This document shows, piece by piece, positions 33,114-44,114 of a stretch of 64,000 nucleotides of DNA; position 1 is the stretch's first letter, and each line of letters opens with the position of its first letter. The DNA is taken from contig OX328125.1 in assembly GCA_946811695.1 (NCBI GenBank), positions 102,458,176 to 102,522,175 on the forward strand, in the 5' to 3' direction. Origin of the DNA: Gonocerus acuteangulatus (taxonomy: Eukaryota > Arthropoda > Insecta > Hemiptera > Coreidae). The position numbers and the translations under genes are program-made. A model generated the notes under the pieces. It ran no database searches and was not told the DNA's origin. It was given only the letters and a program-made list of their open reading frames with translations.

Positions 33114-33296
33114 CACATCAATATTACATTAATCAAGTTTACGAAAAGATTGTAATTAGTCTAACTTTATTATAATTCTCTTAATTTAAATTATAAACCC
33201 ATAGTCTTAGTTTTAATTATATAGTCTTAATTTAAATTATAATAGTCTTGGTTTAAATTATAATTGCCATATTGGATTTTAAGATAATGACTGTAA

Positions 33297-34196
33297 AGCG
33301 GCCCCTACACGGTGAGTAATAATGACATTATGAGTAATGTCATTATTATTCAACTCTAGTCATTCCATATCATCATTACAATGTACACCTTACACCGTCA
33401 TTCCACGGATCATTTTTAATGTCATTACTTTTCTTCAGTATGCATTGTGATCTCCGTGACAGACGCGTTTTGTTAATAATGGATCCTCGCAAAGTCGCCT
33501 GTGTAGCTATAATTGCGGCACTAGCCACAAAGAAACATGTGAAACGTTCGTAAAGGCCTTAATATGACACATATCCTTCCAATCGGGGCGTTTCCAAGTG
33601 TTCTGGGACCGAGGTTTTGTGCAAAAAAGTTTACATTTTATTTTTATTTGGATAACCATTTTTCGCAAGTACCTTTTGAGATAATACAATAGTCATTTAT
33701 ATGGTTAGAAAAAGGAGTCTTTCTTCTTTTGAAAGATTTCAATGACGTAAAAATCGGATTATCTCAAGGGGAGATATTGAATTTCAAAACGTCACTTTAC
33801 TTTTTCGCTTACAAATTTTTCTCTTCCAGACTGGGAAAAATCATTATTTTTTGTTTTCAATATTATTCACCACGTTAGGGTTTCTTGGGGTGCTGATTTT
33901 AAATCTGCTATTATTTTTGGTGTAAAAAAATGTATAATACTAGTTTGCTTGAAAACGTAAGCATATTTTTGAATATATTTGACGAAATATAAATTATAGT
34001 TTAACGATTATATTTTCTTCTAATCTACTCTAAAATAAAAATGAATTGGTAAAAGAATCACGTCAACATTATTTTCTAAAGTCGATATAAAATTTCAACC
34101 TATTTTATATCGTCGATACAATGCAAAGTAACGAATGTGAAAAGTCTATTCTATGATATATTTTAATTAGACTTAATGCGGATTCGTTACTTTGAT

Positions 34197-34244
<48 letters not shown>

Positions 34245-34586
34245 CTTTTATAACTATAATGTTAAGAAGGTAGAGTCATACATTTCCATTTCAATTCATC
34301 TTATTTTTTGCCCTTTCTACTCAATCTAGTTTAACCTTTACATCTGTTTCACCTAGTTACAGCTCGAGATAGACTGAGTAATGACGGATTAATGATGTAG
34401 CGCTCCCTACACCATCATTACTAATGACAGTATCCCCTCCATTTTCAGTAATGATGAAGCCAAGATCAGAAAATCCGGATTCACATCATTACTGTTCGTC
34501 ATTCCAACTTTGTCCACCTTACACTATCATTATTACTGTCATTTTGATAAGGTAATGTCATTATTACTGACCGTGTAGGGGCCGCT
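33297..34586. mobile_element. PIF/Harbinger non-autonomous element
   Basis: Perfect termini AGCGGCCCCTACACGG and CCGTGTAGGGGCCGCT are flanked by TAA at 33,294-33,296 and 34,587-34,589. Subterminal runs of AATGACATTA-type motifs occur near both ends. At 33,479 an ATG opens a 24-codon frame starting MDPRKVACVAIIAALATKK, which resembles Harbinger transposase N-termini and then stops. A (TA)n run lies at 34,199-34,241. It is inserted in the LINE 3' UTR. Confidence 0.85.
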
Positions 34587-34839
34587 TAATGGTCTTTAAC
34601 TAATAAATGATATAATCTGTAACTAATTATTTTTAACAATTTGTAACTAAACAAAGCATAACACCATTACACACAGGCAAAGAACTACACCTATCTCACA
34701 AACTCACAGTCGTCTCAAAATTTAATTAAATACCTAAAGCAAATATTTATAAAAGAACCCAAACCTTTTGGAACCAACATATTGGAAGGCGCAAATAACC
34801 TAGTTGTAGAGCGCCAAACTCCATATCTATCTATCTATT

Positions 34840-35170
34840 CTTTATTTAAAATAAATAAAGCATACTGCCCAAATGTTTTGGGGTGCTATAAACGCAGCAT
34901 AGTTTTCAATCTTTCCAAAATTCATTTCAGTTGGTTAAAAAGGTTTTAGTATTAATCTAGAAAGAAATTCCATGATTAGTTGTTTTTTTTAAAAAAAAAA
35001 AATATTAAACGAATTTTGAAAATATTTTAAATGCAAAGAATTATTATAATAAGTTTGAACTTTGGCGAAATGATTTTCGAAAGACTGGTAAGCAGCTGGT
35101 TAGCTCCCGTATATGTGATTGTGCATTATTTCCAGGGAATCTATCAAAATTGATTCCGCGAAGAAGAGAA
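34840..35170 (+). repeat. Interspersed repeat shared with 61,825-62,185
   Basis: CCAAATGTTTTGGGGTGCTA, AATATTTTAAATGCAAAGAA, GAAATGATTTTCGAAA and CAGGGAATCTATCAAAATTG recur in the same order near 61,845-62,180. In that copy a tRNA-derived SINE lies between the last two blocks. Class unknown. Confidence 0.65.
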
Positions 35171-36278
35171 ATTTGTTTTGTAAAGGGCCACTAAGGGCAG
35201 ACGTTTTATTCTTGATTTCACAGCACACTTGGGGAACAGTTTGAAAGAAGAAGTATTGTTTGGCGAATTCTGTATAACCCATTGGTCAACAGACAATTAG
35301 ATGGTAGAATTTCTATAGACCCAATAGAAAATTTTAAATAGAAGGAGTACTCGTGTACTATACAAGCCCCGTGATTCGGTACCATATAACAGTGTTCCTG
35401 TAACAGATAACAGGCATCAGCGATCTAAAAGTCCTCTTAAATCATTGAATCAAAAGTACCGTGGAATTCTACGAGGATTAATATTTTACCTACCGGAGTA
35501 AGGTTGAGTATGCCCAGCTGTAGGATATGAATTCATTCTAGATGTAAATGAGGCTAGACCCAGCCCGTCGGCAAATTGGAGTGTTCATGGAACGGCCCTT
35601 AATGACTGTATTTACATCTCATGGAGATTCTTTTCTTACATTCTCCTGTGATTCTCATGAACAAGAATGCAACAAAATCACTTCAAGAACTCGTATTCTG
35701 ATATGTAGCATATCGCATTAGAATTCTGGGGGTCAAATGAAAAGGATTATATTCGGTTGATGCAAAAATAACGCATTTTTTGAATATTCATTTTATTTTT
35801 ACATGACCACCTAAACAAGATAATCTTTTGAACATTTGAGCAACAATTGGCCCGCGGGCCGGATCCGATCCTACGTAGGAATTCATCCACCCCGCGAGAC
35901 ATTTTGAAAAACTCAATTAAAAAAAAAAAAAAAAACAATATTGCACTGTCTCATAAGGGACTGAAACTTGGCCCAGTACTATGATATCATAACTTTCATA
36001 GGCAAACTGTTTTGGAAGGGGCTTGGAACTTGGCCGCTTTTTTTCAAAGGTAGTTTTTTTTTTTGGAGGGATATTATATACAAATTGGATCATTATCTAG
36101 CAGATAAAATTGATGAAGATTTGAAAATTGTTTCAAAATTTCATTCAAGAGTGAAATAACAATAATTATATTTAATTTTCGATATTTAAAATCATTTCAG
36201 ATTAGCGGCAAAACAATTTAATTATCTCCTATGCAATTCTGCTTTGTTGCTTATAAGCAGGATGAAATAATAAGGTTG
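35171..36278. other. No clear gene
   Basis: At 35,840-35,900 GGCCCGCGGGCCGGATCC followed by GACATTTTGAAAAACTC resembles a hAT terminal fragment. The plus-strand frames 35,968-36,159 and 36,231-36,437 look protein-like in places (DHYLADKIDEDLKIVSKFH; RIRGTVIGLYPVIQQEH) and the second is the template for the satellite that follows, but no family was recognised. Confidence 0.4.
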
Positions 36279-37970
36279 AATAATCCAGTTTTGCATAAAT
36301 TTCAATCCGCCATTGTGCCTAGACAGGATTTTAATCCTGAAAGGATCAGAGGAACTGTTATTGGTCTGTATCCAGTGATTCAGCAGGAACATGTAGGCTT
36401 TTTAGGAAGAGATGCTTTTTTTCAAAACGGAACCTGAAGACCAGTCTATTTTAATCTAGTGCTTCTAAGATTTTAATCCTCAAAGGATCAGAGGAACTGT
36501 TATTGGTCTGTATCCAGTGATTCAGCAGGAACATGTAGGCTTTTTAGGAAGAGATGCTTTTTTTCAAAACGGAACCTGAAGACCAGTCTATTTTAATCTA
36601 GTGCTTCTAAGATTTTAATCCTCAAAGGATCAGAGGAACTGTTATTGGTCTGTAACAAATAATCCAGTGATTCAGCAGGAACATGTAGGCTTTTTAGGAA
36701 GAGTTGCTTTTTTTTCAAAACGGAACCTGAAGACCAGTCTATTTTAATCTAGCGCTTCTAAGATTTTAATCCTCAAAGGATCAGAGGAACTGTTATTGGT
36801 CTGTAACAAATAATCCAGTGATTCAGCAGGAACATGTAGGCTTTCTAGGAAGAGTTGCTTTTTTTCAAAAGGGAACATGAAGACCAGTCTATTTTAATCC
36901 AGTGCTTCTAAGATTTTAATCCTCAAAGGATCAGAGGAACTGTTATTGGTCTGTAACAAATAATCCAGTGATTCAGCAGGAACATGTAGGCTTTCTAGGA
37001 AGAGTTGCTTTTTTTCAAAAGGGAACCTGAAGACCAGTCTATTTTAATCCAGTGCTTCTAAGATTTTAATCCTCAAAGGATCAGAGGAACTGTTATTGGT
37101 CTGTAACAAATAATCCAGTGATTCAGCAGGAACATGTAGGCTTTTTAGGAAGAGATGCTTTTTTTCAAAAGGGAACCTGAAGACCAGTCTATTTTAATCT
37201 AGTGCTTCTAAGATTTTAATCCTCAAAGGATCAGAGGAACTGTTATTGGTCTGTAACAAATAATCCAGTGATTCAGCAGGAACATGTAGGCTTTTTAGGA
37301 AGAGTTGCTTTTTTTTCAAAACGGAACCTGAAGACCAGTCTATTTTAATCTAGCGCTTCTAAGATTTTAATCCTCAAAGGATCAGAGGAACTGTTATTGG
37401 TCTGTAACAAATAATCCAGTGATTCAGCAGGAACATGTAGGCTTTCTAGGAAGAGTTGCTTTTTTTCAAAAGGGAACCTGAAGACCAGTCTATTTTAATC
37501 CAGTGCTTCTAAGATTTTAATCCTCAAAGGATCAGAGGAACTGTTATTGGTCTGTAACAAATAATCCAGTGATTCAGCAGGAACATGTAGGCTTTCTAGG
37601 AAGAGTTGCTTTTTTTCAAAAGGGAACCTGAAGACCAGTCTATTTTAATCCAGTGCTTCTAAGATTTTAATCCTCAAAGGATCAGAGGAACTGTTATTGG
37701 TCTGTAACAAATAATCCAGTGATTCAGCAGGAACATGTAGGCTTTCTAGGAAGAGTTGCTTTTGTTCAAAAGGGAACCTGAAGACCAGTCTATTTTAATC
37801 TAGTGCTTCTAAGATTTTAATCCTCAAAGGATCAGAGGAACTGTTATTGGTCTGTAACAAATAATCCAGTGATTCAGCAGGAACATGTAGGCTTTTTAGG
37901 AAGAGTTGCTTTTTTTCAAAAGGGAACCTGAAGACCAGTCTATTTTAATCTCGTGCTTCTAAGATTATTC
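36279..37970. repeat. 150-bp tandem satellite, about 11 copies, with four-unit period
   Basis: The block GATTTTAATCCTCAAAGGAT recurs every 150 bp, except the first unit of 141 bp which lacks AACAAATAA. Marker variants repeat every fourth unit: AGCGCTTCT with the eight-T tract at 36,754 and again at 37,355, 601 bp apart. The first unit overlaps a short open frame, so the array seems to have grown from a coding-like sequence. Later units contain frame-breaking differences. Confidence 0.95.
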
Positions 37971-37974
37971 GACA

Positions 37975-38330
37975 TGTAGCTACGCTTTAGTCAAAAATAT
38001 ATCCTTCCTAAAATAAAAACTTAATACCATAATCTCCTTTGGAGAACAGTTTAAGTACGATAACCTTTTCGGAGGAAATGTTGGAAACTATAACCGTCTT
38101 AATATAAAAACGTATATATCATAACCTTCTTAAGAGAAAAGCGTAAATACTATAACCTTCTCAAAGAAAATCGTCAAAACAATAACCTTCATAAGATAAC
38201 AATTTAAATACCATAACCTCCTTAAGAGAAAAGCTTAAATACTATAACCTACGCATCTTGAAAACTCTAACCTTCTGAAAAGAATATCTTTTAAACTGGA
38301 ACCTACTCAAAAGCACAAAAATTCCTTTTA
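37975..38330. repeat. Diverged minisatellite with ATAACCTTC core
   Basis: About nine imperfect units of 30-40 bp share ATACTATAACCTTCTTAAGA followed by GAAAAGC. Spacing is irregular, indicating an old array. Confidence 0.7.
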
Positions 38331-38785
38331 AAACCAGGCTGCGTTTGCAAGATTAAATTTGTTGTTTCCATGAGTTCTACGCTTTAAGATTAAGTTCTGC
38401 ATTTATTTTATTGAAGAGCTTTGCGTTTATGGCGGAAAGACCAAGATTAAATTAAAAATAGAAGTAGGTAAACTTTTATTGTACGGGTCATTTTAATGTC
38501 CAATCTAATTTAATTCCTGTCTACACGATTATTCCACCATAAAACTGAATTCTATAAACGGGAATTCACGAGCAAGAAACGACATAACAAGTTAATCCAG
38601 GTGGTAATTCTATTAGGACGTCTTAGGTTAATTAAGCTAACTCCTTTTCATAAAGCACTACCTAACATGGACACATCCTATTGTAGTGTGCTTTAGGTAT
38701 TTTTGATGCATAAACAAATCGAAATTCTTCATTTGATAATAAGGCATGAATATAATAATAATAATAATAATAATAAAGAAAAAAG
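38331..38785. other. No gene; (AAT)n at 38,752-38,775
   Basis: No motif apart from the short trinucleotide run at the right end, into whose A-rich edge a Helentron-type element is inserted. Confidence 0.5.
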
Positions 38786-39381
38786 TCCGTCACGCAGGAG
38801 CTGCATAACTAAGCACTTTCCTCAGAATTATGTAGTGTCGAGTGCATTCCTGAATAATTATTCAAATTATAATTTGCTTGAAATAACCTATATAGATAAA
38901 TAAAATAAAAACATAAATAATACCTGTTTCAATTCAATCCGAACATAATACAATGTAAATCCCCCCCCCCTTCCGATAGACCGATTTAGTTCATTTTTAC
39001 AACACTTCTTCCTTATTAGATACCCAGGACGTATACCGCGTTTCGTTACAATACAGCAGAAATCACGACCGGTATGAGCAATGTAGTAAGTTGGGTACAG
39101 AGTAAACCCCCCTTCCTAATGAACCGATTTAGTTTATATTTACAACATATTTTTCTCTTTAGTTGACCAGAATGAATATAGAGTTTCGTTGAAATACAAC
39201 GCAAATTATGGCTGGTATTGGCAAATAACTACTTTGGCTCCGGAGTAAACCCCCTCTCCAGATGGACCGATTTTGTTGGTTAACGAACTCGTTCAATCGT
39301 TTGATTGGGGAATACTACATACCAAGTTTCATGGGGAAGAAACAAAAACTCTGGCCGGTATCGTGTTAACGGACACATATA

Positions 39382-39448
<67 letters not shown>

Positions 39449-39574
39449 TTTAACTGGGGTCATTTTCGGTGTCTGCTAGGTAGGATCGATAAAGATTTGA
39501 AGAAATTTTGATTTTTTGATTTTTTTTAATGAGTGCAACCTCAATAGCTACTTTCCTACGGAGGAAAGTGCTAA
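38786..39574 (+). mobile_element. Helentron-type non-autonomous element, family 1 copy D
   Basis: Complete ends (5' TCCGTCACGCAGGAGC; 3' ACTTTCCTACGGAGGAAAGT then GCTAA) in only 789 bp, the shortest complete copy, with fewer internal repeats. The (TA)n run at 39,385-39,444 lies at the usual place before the terminal block. Confidence 0.75.
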
Positions 39575-40537
39575 AAATCTATGCTCTACAGTTAATGAAA
39601 CAGATTTAAATGAATTTTCAAATCTTCTCTTAATAATTACAGTTAGTTCGGTCATCATTAGGAAGCTGCAGTTTAAAATTTCAAGTTAAACTAGTTGAAA
39701 AACATGGTTTTATGAAATGTACATTAAAGTTAATGTAAAGAATGTTAATTTTTGTTTCCTTTTTAATTGTTTTCATTAATTTCTTCTAAAAATATTATTT
39801 TTAATTATGAAATATATTGAAGGAGGACCTATGGCAGTGAATGTGATTTTTTTTAAAACGTTTCCGACAAATAAACGCTCTTATAACATTTATTGATTAG
39901 TCCCATAAGCCCATAAAAAAATGGTAAAAAAGAATGTTACTAGTTAGTGTTACCCCTTAATCTAGGATTATATATACCAATGACATTTAATTAATTATTT
40001 AAATCCTTCCATGACATGAAAATATATAAATAGACGAAATACATGTGTATCACTCTTCAAATATGAGGGGCGAAACATATAAAGGATACGAAAGTTACAT
40101 TTCATACAGAATACGTGATGTCATAAATCAATTTTAATGGGCAATGCAATAGTTCAAAATAAATATTTATTATAACTGAGAGAGATAATTTAAATTATTA
40201 ATAATATTCTTTATGTTATGACTAAAGAAATAATAATTTTTCTATGGAAAAGGGAATTTATTACAAGAGCTTTTGAACATCCAGAGGAAAATGGGATGGG
40301 TTATTGTCATACCGAAGCCCTCCAAGGAAATCCCCAAGGAGAAAATCCTCATATTTTTTAAAAGTAATTGCATTTTATTAAAAAATATACCCACGCTAAA
40401 GCTTGGAATATTATAATTTTTCCTCATTTTTTTGCTTCTTGTATCAGCTCTTTGTTGTAATAAGGAAGATATAGAAGACAGACAAATAAATAAATATTTA
40501 GTATGAAAGGTCAAATATACAAAAAGGTACACACACA

Positions 40538-40585
<48 letters not shown>
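39575..40585. other. No gene; repeat segment 40,380-40,545 shared with 49,790
   Basis: AAGCTTGGAATATTATAATT, CTCATTTTTTTGCTTCTTGT and ATCAGCTCTTTG recur at 49,805-49,870 and continue at 50,557-50,655. This copy lacks the LINE inserted in the other one. A (TA)n run at 40,540-40,585 follows. Confidence 0.55.
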
Positions 40586-40588
<3 letters not shown>

Positions 40589-41141
40589 AAATCTGAAGGA
40601 GAGCGTCCTCAGCTACGATTTTCTTCAAAGTTTGCACTATAACGTATTTTGATGCACTAAACACGAATCCGTTAAAAAAAAAAAAAAACCCACTCTCAAC
40701 TAGGAAAGAAGTTATTTAAAAAAAAAGTTCACTGTTATGAAGGTTAGGGAAGAATGCCTTGGACGTCTTTTGGGCATAGAATTCTTTTCATTTCTGCGAG
40801 TTGGATTAACTAGGGGTTTTGATGTTTTCTTGAGCGAGCGGAAACGCATAGCACGTATGCCCAAAAGCGACAGTTTACGACCAAGTCAGCTACCACAAGG
40901 TGAGTCTAAATTTCAATTACACTTCGTCATTAAGGACTATTGCGCATGCGCGTGTTTACATATAAGCTGTTTACCCCGTCTTTTATAACCTCCATAACAG
41001 TGAACTTTAGTGCTTAATAACTTCTTTCCTAGTTGAGAGCGGGGTTTTTTTTCAACGGATTCGTGTTTAGTGCATCAAAATACGCTATAGTGCAAACTTT
41101 GAAGAAAATCGTTGCTGAGGACGCTCTCCTTCAGTTTTACC
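40586..41141. mobile_element. TIR element (TGATGCACTAAACACGAAT family), copy 1
   Basis: Inverted arms of about 155 bp (40,586-40,741 and 40,987-41,141) share CTGAAGGAGAGCGTCCTC, GATGCACTAAACACGAATCC and GAAAGAAGTTATT. The 245-bp centre has GCGCATGCGCGTG, another NRF1-like palindrome, and no coding motif. The arms are homologous to those of the element at 31,601-32,842 although the outer termini differ. Flanks are TA repeat, so a target duplication cannot be read. Confidence 0.75.
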
Positions 41142-41150
41142 ATATATATA

Positions 41151-41323
41151 TGTTAGGCAGGAAGGGACCCAGACAATGTAAACAAACAGGCCGAGCCTAT
41201 ATAAGGCTCGGCAGGATGACAATAAACCAGTTTGTGCTTAGACTCTGTGTAGTGACTACCCCTCTCTCCGTTATATATATATCTCTTTTTAAAAACGTAC
41301 TTCTTCCAAGCCGCCGGTTAACT
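41151..41323 (+). repeat. 5' LTR
   Basis: Starts TGTTAGGCAGGAAGG and ends GCCGGTTAACT. A TATA box lies between inverted 9-bp arms GCCGAGCCT and AGGCTCGGC, with GACAATAAACC as a likely polyadenylation signal downstream. Imperfect terminal inverted repeat TGTTA/TAAC(T). Confidence 0.95.
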
Positions 41324-41340
41324 GGTGCCGAAACCCGGGA
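41323..41340 (+). promoter_or_regulatory. Primer binding site, tRNA-Phe
   Basis: TGGTGCCGAAACCCGGGA is complementary to the 3' end of metazoan tRNA-Phe(GAA) including CCA (acceptor strand GCCGAAA at the tRNA 5' end), with no mismatch as I recall that tRNA. It shares its first T with the LTR end. Confidence 0.8.
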
Positions 41341-41427
41341 GTTATTGTGGCGCAGTGTACGGTCGTGTAGTGTATGCGGCCGCGATCAGTGCGGGAATCT
41401 GTTCAAGACCGGCTTAACCGAAGAAGA

Positions 41428-42620
41428 ATGGAGGTACAACAGGACGTTCACGTCATACCACAGGAAGTCCATGTCGTACCACAGGAAGTCCACATCACTG
41501 CAGCCACCATAGAGCTGCTGAAGCTAAAATCGGCGATTGCGCAAGATATGCGCAACGCGATTAGCCAAGTGGAAAAGTTTACCGGAGACGTAGGGGAGTT
41601 AGCGCACTTCCTAAAGGACGGAAGCAATTGTCAGATGCGATAACAGCCAAGGGGAATGCAGCATGGCTAGATGAAAGCGATGTGCCGACTCTGAGAGCTG
41701 TACTTGTAGGCCGAGTGAAGAGGAGCGTCCTTAACCAGATTCAGAGCGACACGAATACCGATTGGGACACAGTGGCTGATAGACTAAAGCGAGCTTATGG
41801 AGGGGGGAGATGGACCCCTGAAGAAGATATAATCCGCATGCTACAGGAAACAAAGGGGCCGAGAGAGTCGAATGGCTCTTTTGCTGGTAGGCTGATCTCA
41901 TGGTATGAGAAAATCCTAGAGAAATTGGGTGAACGTGCAGCAGATCCAGACGCAGAAGCGATGAAGACCGTCGTCGAAAGGGTGATTAAAGTCCACCTAA
42001 CCAAGCAGACGGGGAGACCGACAGGCGCAGAGACCTTTAGAGTTGCAGCACGAGCGCTAGTCGAGGAGGACGAGAAGGAGTTGGAGCCCCATTGCGCTGA
42101 GAGGGATCAGAATAGCTGGCAACAAGCGAGACGTCGCCGAAGGACGGACTACTTGCAAGAACCGATACGCACAGAACCACGGAGGGGACCTAGCTGGCGA
42201 CCAGAGAGACAAGGCAGCTACCCAAGAGGAGGTGGGCGACCGACGGGACGAGAAAGTCCTCGACGAAAGGACTATCGAGAACCGGCCTCAGCGCCAAAAA
42301 CGTGCTACGAGTGTGGAAAACGGGGGCATATTGCAGCCCGATGCCCTAAAATACAGTGCTTCGAGTGCAATAATACGGGCCACGTCGCTAGACACTGCCC
42401 GTATATACGAAAGAAGAACCAGGACAGAGGAGAACCGATGGAGGTCAACTGTCAGAAGGTCCGAACTAGAGAAGCGAGAAGCCCGATGAGCGAGGAGTCG
42501 GTCAGAGACTCTGATGACGATAGCGACTCAGAAGAAGAACCCGACCGGAGGGTAACTAGGACACACCGTTCTTACGCTGTAGTCCTGCGAACAAATCAGG
42601 CCACTGAGAAGAGAAAATGA
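41428..42620 (+). pseudogene. gag: gag with two CCHC knuckles, one frame break
   Basis: The ATG at 41,428 opens MEVQQDVHVIPQEVHVVPQE, an odd N-terminus with a repeated HV-PQEV segment, and runs to a stop at 41,643. The downstream gag reading (ITAKGNAAWLDESDV onwards) is in the minus-one frame, so one base is missing near 41,617. The C-terminus is Arg-rich and carries CYECGKRGHIAARC and CFECNNTGHVARHC, then an acidic segment ending at TGA 42,618-42,620. Gag forms the particle and the knuckles bind genomic RNA. Confidence 0.9.
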
Positions 42621-44114
42621 GATAAGGGTGAGCAGCGTGGCAACCAGAAGAAGTTCGGCAGAGGGAGGAACGGAGGGTTGCCAATCATAGGAGTGGATGG
42701 AGTGGAGTGGCTAATCGATACAGGCAGCACATGTACCCTAATTAGCAAAGCGGCGATGACGAAGAAACAGAACGAGTGGAAGAAACCGAGCGTCAAGGCA
42801 TGTGGCTGCAACTTAATCACACTGGGAGGAGAATGTAAAGTGCTCGGTGAGGTCGAGATCCCAACTGAGGAGTGGGGAGTTAGCGGTAATGTGATGATCG
42901 CCCATGTGGTTCCCTCGATGCCAAAGGAATATAGTGGCATTCTAGGATGCAACGCCCTAGAACTGCTGGGGGTCAAGTTGAGGACAAGGAAGGGGAAATG
43001 GAAGGTACAAGTGGGAAGGCGCACATATCGAGCGACAGAAGTATTGGCAGGGGAGGCGAACGTAGGCGACCACGAGATCAACCTGGCAACCGAGCGTATT
43101 GTGTACGTAAAGGAGCGGCGTTATCCCCAGATTATGAAGGAAGCGATCCAGGATGAACTCCAGAGCCTTATAGCACAAGGAATAATCGTGCCGAGTACCT
43201 CGGGGTACAACAGCCCCCTGTGGGCAGTGTCGAAGGCAGGCGCACCAGGGAAGTATAGGGTCGTCGTTGATTATCGGCGACTTACGAAGGACGAACACTA
43301 CCCCTTGCCAAGGATGGAAGACATTCTGGACCGGTTGGCAGGAGCCAAAATCTTCAGTACCCTGGATTTAAAGGCGGGGTATCATCAGATCGAGATGCAC
43401 CCACGAGACGCTGAGAAGACTGCGTTTTCATTCGAGAGAGGGCACTTCCATTTCACTAGGATGCCATTTGGATTGAAGAATGCGCCGGCGACATTCCAGC
43501 GATTGATGGATGAGTTCCTTATGGGGCTAGAGCCGGATTTCGTGCAGGGCTACATGGATGATCTTCTCGTTTTTAGCAAATCACCTGCAGAACATCGGCG
43601 TCACTTAAGAAGAGTGTTTGAGCAGCTTCGCGCATTCGGCCTAAAATTGTCACCGGAGAAGACCCACCTCGGCGTATCAAGCGTGACCTTTTTGGGACGT
43701 ATGATTTCTCACGAAGGGATCCGTCCCGACCCCGGTAAGATAGAAGCACTGGAGAATATCAAACTTCCTACCACGGTGAAGGAAATACGCAGGCTGCTTG
43801 GGGCTTTGAATTATTACCGTCGGTTCGTTCCGAACATGGCGAGGAGAATATCGGCAATCAACGATCTTCTTAAGAAAGGAAAGAAAGTCAAGGTAACCGA
43901 CGACATGCTCCAAAATATGCAAAGTTGCATAGATATGCTCAAAACTTCCCCGGTCCTCGCTTTCCCCGACTTCAACAAGTCGTTCACCCTCACGACGGAC
44001 GCTAGTGATAGAGCAATAGGTGCAGTGCTTGAACAACAGGGACAGAACGGGGACCAGCCCATAGCTTATGCCAGCAGGAGACTAACAGGAGCGGAAGAGC
44101 GTATAGTGCTTTAG
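42621..44114 (+). pseudogene. pol: pol part 1: protease, reverse transcriptase, start of RNase H
   Basis: The frame continues from gag without shift after the TGA. The protease active site is LIDTGSTCTLIS (about 42,711). RT shows STLDLKAGYHQI, FTRMPFGLKNAPATFQ, GYMDDLLVFS (YMDD at 43,551) and FLGRMISHEGI. RNase H begins TTDASDRAIGAVL (about 43,992). The frame ends at TAG 44,112-44,114 after a missing base near 44,107, and the protein continues in the minus-one frame. The domain order is that of Ty3/gypsy. Confidence 0.95.

Larger units (their letters stand above)
31240..34825 (+). mobile_element. LINE 3' portion disrupted by nested insertions
   Basis: One LINE can be followed through three blocks: RNase H and CCHC coding to 31,600; C-terminus and UTR 32,850-33,296; and UTR to tail 34,587-34,825, ending GGCGCAAATAACCTAGTTGT then AGAGCGCC. 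Between them sit a TIR element at 31,601-32,842 and a Harbinger element at 33,297-34,586. Removing them restores a continuous UTR, and both insertions are flanked by target duplications (AAACAAA and TAA). Confidence 0.8.

Noticed and set aside
41033..41512. 159-codon plus-strand frame spanning the 5' LTR
   Set aside because: It crosses from the TIR element through the LTR and primer site into gag in the wrong frame. The gag start at 41,428 explains the region.
42596..43298. Long minus-strand frames opposite gag and pol
   Set aside because: Antisense shadows of a GC-richer coding region.
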